A stretch of DNA of 9,108 nucleotides, taken from assembly GCA_026387055.1 (NCBI GenBank), contig JAPLML010000534.1:1-9108 (forward strand), written 5' to 3'. The notes below the pieces were generated by a model. That model had not been told where the DNA came from and ran no database searches. It saw nothing but the letters and a program-made list of their open reading frames with translations. Within the stretch, counting starts at the first letter, position 1. Each line of letters begins with the position of its first letter. The position numbers were made by a program, and so were the translations under genes. This document shows, one piece after another, positions 1 to 7,000 of this stretch. Origin of the DNA: Planctomycetota bacterium. GTDB taxonomy: Bacteria > Planctomycetota > Phycisphaerae > FEN-1346.

Positions 1-291
1 GACGATGAAGGCGCGGGGGTTGAAGACGTTCGTGAAGACCATGCTCGGCCCGCAGAAGACGTCATCCTCGATCTCGACCATGTCGTAGACGCTGACGTTG
101 TTCTGGATCTTGCAGCGATTGCCGATCTTCGCCTTCCCGCCGACGTTCACGTTCTGGCCGATGGAGACGTTCTCGCCGATCTCGGCGCCCGGTAGGACGT
201 GCGAGAAGTGCCAGACCTTGGTGCCTTTGCCGACACGAGCGCCCTCGTCGACGTAGGAGGATTCGTGCACGAAGTACTCGGCGGTTGGCAT
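1..291 (-). CDS. wbpD: WbpD/WlbB-type UDP-sugar N-acetyltransferase (left-handed beta-helix), C-terminus outside window
   Basis: Ninety-seven N-terminal residues are visible, starting MPTAEYFVHESSYVDEGARV and running off the left edge. The sequence is built of hexapeptide repeats (VGKGTKVWHFSHV, IGENVSIGQNVNVGG, IGNRCKIQNNVSVYD, IEDDVFCGPSMVFTNVFNPRA), which fold as a left-handed beta-helix. The combination VWHFSHV, RCKIQNNVSVYD, FCGPSMVFTNV and NPR is characteristic of the WbpD/WlbB family, which acetylates the 3-amino group of UDP-2-acetamido-3-amino-2,3-dideoxyglucuronate using acetyl-CoA in the cytoplasm, for surface polysaccharide synthesis. The ATG is preceded by GAGGG and lies 54 bp after the stop of the oxidoreductase, so the two are probably cotranscribed; that dehydrogenase/acetyltransferase pairing is typical of the pathway. 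The family assignment is firm. The exact sugar substrate is inferred. An aminotransferase of the DegT/DnrJ/EryC1 (WbpE) type might be expected beyond the edge. Confidence 0.9.
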   Translation of the reverse strand, partial: MPTAEYFVHESSYVDEGARVGKGTKVWHFSHVLPGAEIGENVSIGQNVNVGGKAKIGNRCKIQNNVSVYDMVEIEDDVFCGPSMVFTNVFNPRAFIV

Positions 292-345
292 GTATGGCCC
301 TCGTTCGTTGATCTCCCGCCGCTCCCGCGGCGGGCTCGGGTATGG

Positions 346-1268
346 TCAAAGGCTCACGGGCGCGCCGCCGGCCTTGAGGCTGCGGGCGGCGGCGTCGAGG
401 ACGCGGACCACGCGCAGGCCGTCGCGGCCGTCGCTGCGGGGCGCCTTGCCTTTCTCGACGCATTCCAGAAAATGCAGGCACTCGATCCGCAGCGGCTCGC
501 CGGAGGGCGTCTTGGGGATCAGGATGTCGCCGGAGCGGATGTTCATCGCCCGCTCGTAATCCACCACCGCCCCCGCGAAGTCCACGCCCTTGTCGTAGAT
601 GCGGATCTTCTCGGAGGCGTCCATGTCGTCGAACGTCGCCATCTTGTCGGCCCCCACCAGCGTGACCTTCCGGATCTTGTGCGGGTCGAACCACGAGACG
701 TGGATGTGGGCCATCCGCCCGTCGGCAAACTTGAGCTGCGCGAAGACCACGTCCTCCACGCCTGGCCTCAGATACGCCTGCCCCTGCGCGGTCACCGTGA
801 CCGGCTCGGCCTGGAAGATAAAAAGGATGATCGACACGTCGTGGGGCGCGAGGCTCCACCACGCGTTCTCGTCCTTGCGCACGACGCCCAGGTTGACGCG
901 CTGGCAGTACGTGTACCGCAGGTCCCCAAGTTGGCCCTTGTCCACGAGGTCCTTGAGTTGGAGGACGCACGGATGGTACTCCAGCAGGTGGCCGACCATG
1001 AGGACGCGCTGGGCGGCGTCGGCCCTCTTCACGAGGTCCTCGGCGTCGGCGGGCGAGAGCGTCATCGGCTTCTCGACGAAGACGTGTTTGCCCGCGTCGA
1101 TCGCCTGGGCGGCCAGGCGGTAGTGGCTCGGGGCATCGGTGGCGATGACAACGGCGTCGATCTCGCGGTCGGCGAAGACCTGCCCGGCGTCGCTGACTGG
1201 ATCTCCGCGAAGTTGCGGACGTGGTTCCTGCCCCATCCGCCGCCGCCGATGACTGCCACGGTAACCAC
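346..1268 (-). pseudogene. Gfo/Idh/MocA family oxidoreductase, disrupted by a frameshifting internal deletion near its N-terminus
   Basis: The protein is an NAD(P)-dependent sugar dehydrogenase, probably acting on a UDP-N-acetylhexosamine or its uronate (WlbA/WbpB or UDP-GlcNAc 3-dehydrogenase-like). The N-terminus reads VVTVAVIGGGGWGRNHVRNFAEI, a complete Rossmann nucleotide loop, from a GTG at 1268. GGAG at 1276-1279 sits 7 nt upstream, which favours this start over an ATG at 1331 that would leave almost no leader. After FAEI the frame changes at about 1198. The body then continues VSDAGQVFADREIDAVVIATD, VFVEKPMTLS (EKP with the catalytic lysine), MVGHLLEYHP and APHDVSIILF to a TGA at 346-348. 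Family members have some 26-29 residues between these two parts (second beta strand and helix of the nucleotide fold); here only 2 bases remain, so a stretch whose length is 3n+1 is missing. The longest single frame, 346-1236, begins with non-homologous residues and lacks the nucleotide loop. Either the gene is dead or the assembly has an error. Confidence 0.8.
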
Positions 1269-1341
1269 ACGGTGTCTCCGAGGATGCTGTTGAGGTAAGA
1301 ATCGACCGGGAAAGCGCTCGGCGTTAAGCAAAACTCACGCC

Positions 1342-1369
1342 ATTCTACTGGGCCGCGCCCTGGTGTCAA
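1342..1369 (-). promoter_or_regulatory. Sigma70-type promoter for the oxidoreductase/acetyltransferase unit
   Basis: Read on the minus strand, TTGACA (1364-1369) is followed after 16 bp by TAGAAT (1342-1347). The -35 box matches consensus at all six positions and the -10 box at five. Transcription would start near 1335, giving a leader of about 67 nt before the GTG at 1268. Position and orientation fit the first gene of the minus-strand unit. It is predicted from sequence only. Confidence 0.65.
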
Positions 1370-1899
1370 GGAACGCGAACGGAAACGCGGTGGCGTGTGC
1401 CCGTGGATTATGGCAACTGGCCAGGAGGCGAAAACCGCGGGGGTATGGACTGCCGTGATCCCGTCGCACGCCCTTCCGGGGACGGGCCGGAGGTCAAGCC
1501 TAGAGATCAGGGCGGAAACAGGCTTGGGACACTTGGGATTCGGGACGTTTTCAGGCTTCGCCTGTGCTCTCGTTGGATGATCTTGACGAGTACGTGCTTA
1601 CCCGCGAGTTGCCGCAATGCCGTTGCACCTATTTAGCCGCTCCAGATACGTGGGTGCCATGCTTTCGCGCCGGTACGTGCTTAGCGAGTGTGCCATTGTC
1701 CCGATAGCAGGTGTGGCACGGCCGGCTTGCCCGGCCGTGGCAGAGCGCCAGCCACATTCCCCACGGCCGGACAAGCCGGCCGTGCCACACCTGCCGGGGT
1801 GCGCCAAACGGGTACTTGCCGCGGCCTGCCTGGGACCGACCGGCCTTCCCCTGGCCGTTCGGCGCGAGGGCAAATATCCCTCCTCCCGGCCATTAACAG
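1370..1899. other. Intergenic region between divergent units; no gene supported
   Basis: This stretch separates the two divergent promoters. Short frames exist on both strands but none combines a start, a ribosome site and recognisable protein character. The notable content is the double-hairpin repeat at 1707-1794. Minor items are an 11-bp direct repeat GTACGTGCTTA at 1590-1600 and 1673-1683, and a small dyad GAGGG/CCCTC (1866-1870 and 1878-1882) just upstream of the plus-strand promoter, which could be an operator but is too short to claim. No tRNA-like or rRNA-like sequence is seen. Confidence 0.55.
1707..1794. repeat. REPIN-like double hairpin (large inverted repeat, GGCACGGCCGGC type)
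   Basis: Two 34-nt arms (1707-1740 and 1761-1794) are reverse complements with a single mismatch, separated by 20 nt. Each arm is itself a hairpin: CACGGCCGG, five-base loop, CCGGCCGTG at 1717-1739, and the same 9-bp perfect stem with the complementary loop at 1762-1784. Two REP-like hairpins in inverted orientation is the architecture called a REPIN. It lies between divergent promoters, so it does not end either unit, and there is no T-tract; a dispersed mobile or structural repeat fits better than a terminator. That it occurs elsewhere in the genome is inferred, since only one copy is in the window. Confidence 0.75.
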
Positions 1900-1929
1900 T
1901 TGCTCTGCCGCAGGGCTGGCCGCTATAAT
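1900..1929 (+). promoter_or_regulatory. Sigma70-type promoter for the pseudopilin gene cluster
   Basis: TTGCTC (1900-1905) and a perfect TATAAT (1924-1929) are separated by 18 bp. Transcription would begin near 1936, some 36 nt before the GTG start at 1972. The -35 box matches consensus at only three positions, but the -10 is perfect in an otherwise GC-rich context and is correctly placed for the first plus-strand gene. Confidence 0.6.
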
Positions 1930-1960
1930 GCGTGCAGACAGGGCCAAGCCTCTGGAGGCA

Positions 1961-1966
1961 AGGAGG
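1961..1966 (+). promoter_or_regulatory. Ribosome binding site fixing the GTG start of the first pseudopilin gene
   Basis: A perfect AGGAGG lies 5 nt before the GTG at 1972. It decides between this GTG and other in-frame start codons upstream such as the one at 1900, which would lie inside the promoter and would put the prepilin cleavage site some 34 residues into the protein instead of 10. Confidence 0.75.
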
Positions 1967-1971
1967 GAGAC

Positions 1972-2868
1972 GTGAACCCACTTCGACGTGGCCGGGCCGG
2001 CTTCACGCTGACCGAGATCCTCATGGCCACAGGTATTCTGGGCATCGGTCTGACCATGGTGGCCTCGGTGTTCCCCGTGGCGGTGGACCAGAGCCGCCGC
2101 AGCCAGGACGCCACGCTGGCGGCCCTCAGCGCCCGAAGCGTCGCCGCCGCGATCCGCGCCCAGCGAGATAAGATCCTGCCCTACCTCCGCAGGAACGCCA
2201 GGGAGAAGATGATCGAGCTGACGACGAACCAGCAGGCCAGGATCCCCATCAGCATGCGGAACTACAACCCCAGCTTCTTCCTGTACTACAGGGAGGACCC
2301 CAACACACCGCTGCCGCCGGTGACCGGCGGCGGGACGGCGCGGCCGATCCACAAGTATGCCCGCAAGTACTTCAATTCCCCAGGCGAGCTCTGGATGGCC
2401 GGGGGGTATATCCCGGTGGTTTTTGCCACCCCCCTCAACGCGGATTGCGGTGCCCCCTGGCTGCTCACGATCGCCATCTACAAGTCGCAAGGGGCTGTCC
2501 CATTCAACCTGGATGCCCAGGGAGTGAACTCCGTCAAGTATTTGAAGCATTGGGGCTGGACCTCCGGTTCGTCCATGCCCTGCCGAGGCACCCCCGGCAC
2601 CTATGTCATCAACTGGGCGGCGGAGGGGACCTCCAGCCTGCCGACCCTCAACGCGGCCCGCGTTTTTCACGGCGAAGCCTACCTCATCGAGAGGGTGGCC
2701 CAGACCCCTGGCCAACCGACCATCGACACGCCAATCACATTGGCGGCGACCACGAATTCGCAAGACCTGCCCTTCACCTTCAACGGCGGGGTCGCGCCGG
2801 CGAGAATCCGCGACTGCATCACCCTGCCGGGGGCCATTGCGGTTTATCACACAGTGGTGGGGGACTGA
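1972..2868 (+). CDS. Prepilin-type N-terminal methylation domain protein, GspI/PilV-like minor pseudopilin
   Basis: A 298-residue protein starting M-NPLRRGRAG then FTLTEILMATGILGIGLTMV. The basic leader, Gly at -1, Phe at +1, Glu at +5 and the following hydrophobic helix (about residues 11-31) make a complete type III (prepilin) signal, cut by prepilin peptidase between residues 10 and 11. Being first of three, followed by GspJ-like and GspK-like genes, suggests it is the GspI-like subunit of a pseudopilus tip. Ordinary GspI is only about 120 residues; the extra length here is a periplasmic/exported region with three cysteines and no domain I recognise. The segment ASVFPVAVDQSRRSQDA after the helix is, to my recollection, common in planctomycete prepilin-like proteins. 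Start chosen from the AGGAGG at 1961. The gene ends 2 bp before the next start, so translation is probably coupled. Membership of the prepilin superfamily is firm; the GspI identity is inferred from order. Confidence 0.85.
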   Translation: MNPLRRGRAGFTLTEILMATGILGIGLTMVASVFPVAVDQSRRSQDATLAALSARSVAAAIRAQRDKILPYLRRNAREKMIELTTNQQARIPISMRNYNPSFFLYYREDPNTPLPPVTGGGTARPIHKYARKYFNSPGELWMAGGYIPVVFATPLNADCGAPWLLTIAIYKSQGAVPFNLDAQGVNSVKYLKHWGWTSGSSMPCRGTPGTYVINWAAEGTSSLPTLNAARVFHGEAYLIERVAQTPGQPTIDTPITLAATTNSQDLPFTFNGGVAPARIRDCITLPGAIAVYHTVVGD

Positions 2869-2870
2869 CC

Positions 2871-3869
2871 ATGCGCCCATTCGCCCAACGCGCCTTTACC
2901 CTGGTTGAGCTGGTGACGGCGGCGTCGCTGATGACGGTCATGATGATTGGCGTCGTTCAGGTCTTCGGCATCATCACGCAGACGGCCGCCGAGGCGGAGG
3001 GCCTGAGCTTCGCCCAGCAGCAGGCGCGGGTCCTGTTCGATCGGCTGAACCGCGACGTGCGCGGCATGACGCGCGAAGGCTACCTGTATATTGCCCACAA
3101 CGCCATCTCGCCGACCTCCGCCGACCGTTACATTCGCGGCGCCTCCGCCCCGATCCCCTCGGACACCAAGCCCCCGCTCGCCTACGCCCCGGAGGAACAG
3201 TACTTCTGCGACACGCTCGCCTTCGTCACCATCGGGCAGTGCTGGAGCGTCTGGTCATACGCGGATGATCCGCAGACCAACACGCGAAAGGGCGCGCCGG
3301 GCGCGGCGTCCGAGGTCGTCTACACCAGCAACGTGCCGACACCCACGAACGTGCTCGAGGCATCCTGCTTCGGCGTGGCTCCCAAGGAGAATCCGCGCAA
3401 GGGCATCCTGGCCCGCGGTCAATGGATGTGGGACGAACTCCGCCGCAAAGGCGCCGCCGAAGAGAACTCCGACAAGCCCGACACCGACACCCTGGCCGAC
3501 CTGTTCGCCACCCAGACGGGGGGGCGCCCCACCCGCATGGGCGCGTTTGTGCGCGTCTGGCCCTGGCGGGTCGGACAAACCACCTCCAACACCCCCAGTC
3601 TGCGACGCGTGGTGTCCTCGTGCGTCAGCGAGTTTTACGTCGAGACGTTCAACCCTAAAGGCGACGACGCCGCCACCGACGCGCTCCAATGGAAAATGGC
3701 CGCCACCCGCACCCCGGTGACCCACCGCTGGAAGCAACTGGCGTCCTGGCCTCGGGCCATCCGGGTGACCGTGGCGTTCCATGACCCGGCTGATCGTAAG
3801 CCGATCCGCAGCGCAGCGCGCGCCCAGGGCTATGCCTTCCAGGAGATCTTCTGGCTGACGGATCCGTAA
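2871..3869 (+). CDS. Prepilin-type N-terminal methylation domain protein, GspJ-like minor pseudopilin
   Basis: A 332-residue protein, MRPFAQRA then FTLVELVTAASLMTVMMIGVVQVFGI. The prepilin signal has Phe +1 and Glu +5 and a hydrophobic helix over about residues 9-30, but Ala replaces the usual Gly at -1. After the helix, LSFAQQQARVLFDRLNRDVRG (around residues 44-64) resembles the amphipathic segment of GspJ/PulJ, where the pattern is roughly ARxxLDRLxRDLR. The C-terminal part ends in WPRAIRVTVAFHDPADR and YAFQEIFWL, a beta-rich ending that fits the pseudopilin head of GspJ, which also carries a predicted-strand segment about P/RAIRVTL. It would be inserted in the inner membrane, processed, and assembled at the pseudopilus tip with its neighbours. 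It starts 2 bp after the upstream stop. The upstream gene end supplies a G-rich stretch (GGTGGGGG) as ribosome site. GspJ-like identity is moderately supported by sequence and order. Confidence 0.85.
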   Translation: MRPFAQRAFTLVELVTAASLMTVMMIGVVQVFGIITQTAAEAEGLSFAQQQARVLFDRLNRDVRGMTREGYLYIAHNAISPTSADRYIRGASAPIPSDTKPPLAYAPEEQYFCDTLAFVTIGQCWSVWSYADDPQTNTRKGAPGAASEVVYTSNVPTPTNVLEASCFGVAPKENPRKGILARGQWMWDELRRKGAAEENSDKPDTDTLADLFATQTGGRPTRMGAFVRVWPWRVGQTTSNTPSLRRVVSSCVSEFYVETFNPKGDDAATDALQWKMAATRTPVTHRWKQLASWPRAIRVTVAFHDPADRKPIRSAARAQGYAFQEIFWLTDP

Positions 3870-3934
3870 CGCATGCCACCCCTTACTAGAGGACGACCTG
3901 GTGGTCCGTCACAATTGAAACTGTCGGTAAGGTA

Positions 3935-3988
3935 AGCGCGGCGGGCAGTCTTGCCCACCGCGCGGTGGGCAGGACTGCCCACCGCGCT
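3935..3988. repeat. REPIN-like double hairpin between the GspJ-like and GspK-like genes
   Basis: A 54-bp inverted repeat with no central loop (centre between 3961 and 3962); its 28-nt arms differ at two positions. Each half is also a hairpin: an 11-bp stem with one mismatch and loop GTCT (3937-3962), and a perfect 11-bp stem with loop GGAC (3961-3986). The layout matches that of the 1707-1794 element although the sequence is different (CGCGGTGGGCA against CACGGCCGG). It sits within the 176-bp gap between two genes of the cluster and has no following T-run, so it is not a classical terminator. In RNA it could reduce read-through or stabilise the upstream message; that is speculation. Confidence 0.75.
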
Positions 3989-4045
3989 ACCCAGTTGCAC
4001 TCACACGAACAAGTGTGACGGACTACGAGGTTGAGGAATCATCCC

Positions 4046-7000
4046 ATGAGGTCACAAGGGTCTGTTCTGATCGTCGTGCTGGGCCTCCTGGCCATCCTGG
4101 CCATCGTGGGCGTCACCTTCGTCACGATGAGCAGCATGGACCGGACTACCGCGTCGAACTTCGCGCTTCAGAGCCAGTTCATGCTCGCCGCCGACGGGGC
4201 CGTCGATTATCTATGCCATCACCTGGTCACAGACCTCTGGCTGTTCAATGCGAAAGCCGCCAAGGGCACGGCGAGCGGCGACGCCGAGGACCCCTACGGC
4301 GACAGCACGCCGCTCTTGACGGATCTCAAGGACCTTCCGGACATTTCAGGCAGTGTGACCCCCGCCCCTTCGCCCAGGACCGACTTCAGATACGCCCTCC
4401 TCCGCAATGAGCCCTGGGACGCTCCCGGCACCGTAACCGGTGCCGCCCTAAGCGTGGCCCCGGAGGACCCCTGGCTGGCCACCACTCTGGACTGGGACAC
4501 GGTGGTCGATCTGGCAAGGTCCGAGATGGGCGGATCGCAGCAACTGTCCTCGGGCATCACCTTCGCGTACTCGTACGGGTCGTGCCTGTCCCAGTATCCC
4601 GCGCCGCCCGTGTCGCAGCGTCCTTACGGCCTGAATTGCTGGTGGACCCGGGAAGCCCCGATCTCGCTCGACTACACCAACCGCGCCAACAACCTGGGCA
4701 TCCCCGGGGGCGACGCCGAGTCGAAGACCATCAATCTCAGCAACCCCCTGCGGGCCGTCCACGTGGACCCCTATTGGCCGCCCAGCGGCGTCTGGATCCC
4801 CGAACTGTCTTTTCCTTTCGAGTCCGGCATCATCCGAGTCAGCGTCACCGTTCAGGACCATGCGGCCATGGTCAATGCGAATATCCACGGCAACGGCGGC
4901 GATCTGGGCGGGCAGACCTTCTCCGATGCCACCGGCCGAGGCTATTTCGTCAGCGACATCGCCCCGGCCAAGGAGACCCTTGGCATCGACCCCGGCATTC
5001 TTCTGACGGGCGGAGGCGGCGAAGTCGGCCGGTGGCCGATGGGCGTGGCCCCCAACAACCTCAACAGGATGCAGACCGAGATCGAGAACCCCGGCACCAC
5101 GAACAGGCCGTTCACGCTTGAGGAGGAGTTCGAACTTCGCCGCCTCCTGGGCACCAGTTACCGGAGCCGCCTGGAGAACATCGCCAAGCTCTCCCAGACG
5201 ACCTTGTTCGAGATGGACCCCGACGCCAATCGTGCGCAGGCGCTGGGCCGCCCCCTGCCGAACGAGCAGGCGCTGCGCCGCCGGATGTGTCTGACCACCG
5301 TCAGTTGGACCAGCGAGGTCACCGCCGACCCGTGGGCCGTCCGGGACCCGGGAAATCAAAGCATCTTCCTTCTCCACACGGGGGCGCCCCCCGGCGGCAC
5401 CTACTCGGCCCGCAAGGCGAACATCAACCTGGACGCCCCGGAGGACATCTTCAGAGTCCTGTGGCACGGCCGCGCGTTCGACCATCTTTCGCCGGTCCAG
5501 TTGGCCCAGTTCAAGCAGTTCGTCGCCAACATCGTCGGCTTCCGCGACGGCTGGGTCGGATCGGGCGTCCGCCTGTGGCCCCTGCGTCTCTCCAGCGCGT
5601 CGCCCATCCCCACCCCCCAGGAGCAGTACCTCGCGGCCTCGCGCCAACCGATCATCAGCGAACTGGCCTATGAAGCCCCGACCCCGCCCGACACGATCGC
5701 CAAGGTCAGGGTCGAGCTCTTCAGCCCGTGGGAGGGCGACTGCGTCGGCGACAAGGCGGGCCTGACCTTCCCGAACAATTGCCAGTTGAACGCCATGGGT
5801 GCCTCGAACTCCGTGACCGGCCTGTCGGGCAGGATGCCCGGCGAGGGTATCGGATCTGGGCCCGTCAGCAATTGCCGGGTCATCGAGTTGAACGTCGACA
5901 TCGCGAACGGCACGCTCAGCGGCAAACTCACGTACATCAAGCTGGTCGTCCGAGACCCCACAAAGGGCGACATCGTCCTGGACGAGGTGGACGTCGATGA
6001 GATTAAGGCCCTCGAGAGCTCGCCGAGTCTCTACCGACCCATCTACGTGGCATGGCAGCCGACCGATGCCTGGGGTGACAAGCGCGGCGCCAAGGACGAC
6101 TGGCCCGTCCGCGTCGTTTACATCGGCGACTGGATGCCGGGCAAGAACGGCACCGTCGGCCTGGAGATGGGCTCGTGGGCCCAACCCGCGGCGCCCCCGG
6201 ATCCCAGAATCCCGATCCGGTTCCCGCGGTCTTGCCATGGGAACCGCCTTCCGACGACCAAGCCCCTGCCCATTCGGGCGACGACGGCGCCGCAGAGCAC
6301 GACGTCCGTGGACGATACGTTTCTGGCGGTCCCCCGGATCGGGGACCTCAGCCAGATCCTCTGGTGGAACGGCACAGGCAGTTTCTGGCCCTGGGTGAGG
6401 CGCGTGTCCCGGGCGGGCAGGGACAACCTCACGGACAAGGATTTCAAGTTCCCCTGGGTCGGGGCGGGGCCGGCGCCGAGCGATCCGAGCACCTACGCCA
6501 CCAACACCTTCAGCCCCCTCTTTGCCGCCAACGTGCTCTGCGTCAGCGGGCCGTGGTGCGACGGCATCGACAACGACAACGACGGCGCGACCGACGACCG
6601 CCAGCCCGCGCTGATGGGCGTTATCGTCGACAAGGGCGAAGATGGTTCTGGCCGCTTCGGCGGGCCCGAGCTTCGCGTCGCCGGCAGGATCAACCTCAAC
6701 ACCGCGACCGAGACCGCCCTGAGGGCCATCGAAAACGGCGTTTCTGTCACCGGCCTCTGCGACACTGTCATGGCGGCGAGGCAGAACGGCCGCATCCTGA
6801 CGCCGGCCGTCGTCCTGGACGCAAAATACAAGGACAAGCTGTTCGGCCTGAGCTCGGGGGGCGGCCAAAACCTGAGCGACGACGAGAAACGCCGGGAGGC
6901 CTTCGCGCGCATCTCCAACCTGGTCACCGTCCGCAGCGACACCTACTCGATCTACGGCACCGTCCAGTACGTCGACGCCTCCAGTGCCCTCCGCAAGAAT

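Noticed and set aside
199..1293. Long plus-strand frame opposite the oxidoreductase
   Set aside because: It is the antisense shadow of the acetyltransferase and oxidoreductase genes, whose motifs are clear on the minus strand.
1590..1683. Direct repeat GTACGTGCTTA at 1590-1600 and 1673-1683
   Set aside because: An isolated 11-bp pair in intergenic DNA, with no third copy or flanking structure; it may be chance.
1504..1704. A 67-codon open stretch on the plus strand reading ...LDDLDEYVLTRELP...
   Set aside because: It looks faintly protein-like but has no ATG, no ribosome site and no family I recognise. Open frames of this size are common by chance at this GC content. It could be a gene remnant, but a protein search would be needed to say so.
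1707..1794. The two inverted repeats considered as a CRISPR array or rho-independent terminators
   Set aside because: There are no regularly spaced direct repeats and no T-tract follows either element; the first also lies between divergent genes.
3915..3920. TTGAAA as a -35 box for a separate GspK-like promoter
   Set aside because: No acceptable -10 box at 15-19 bp; the downstream sequence is the GC-rich repeat.
4001..4018. Small dyad TCACAC/GTGTGA upstream of the GspK-like gene
   Set aside because: A 6-bp stem with a 6-nt loop and no promoter around it is too weak to call an operator or terminator.
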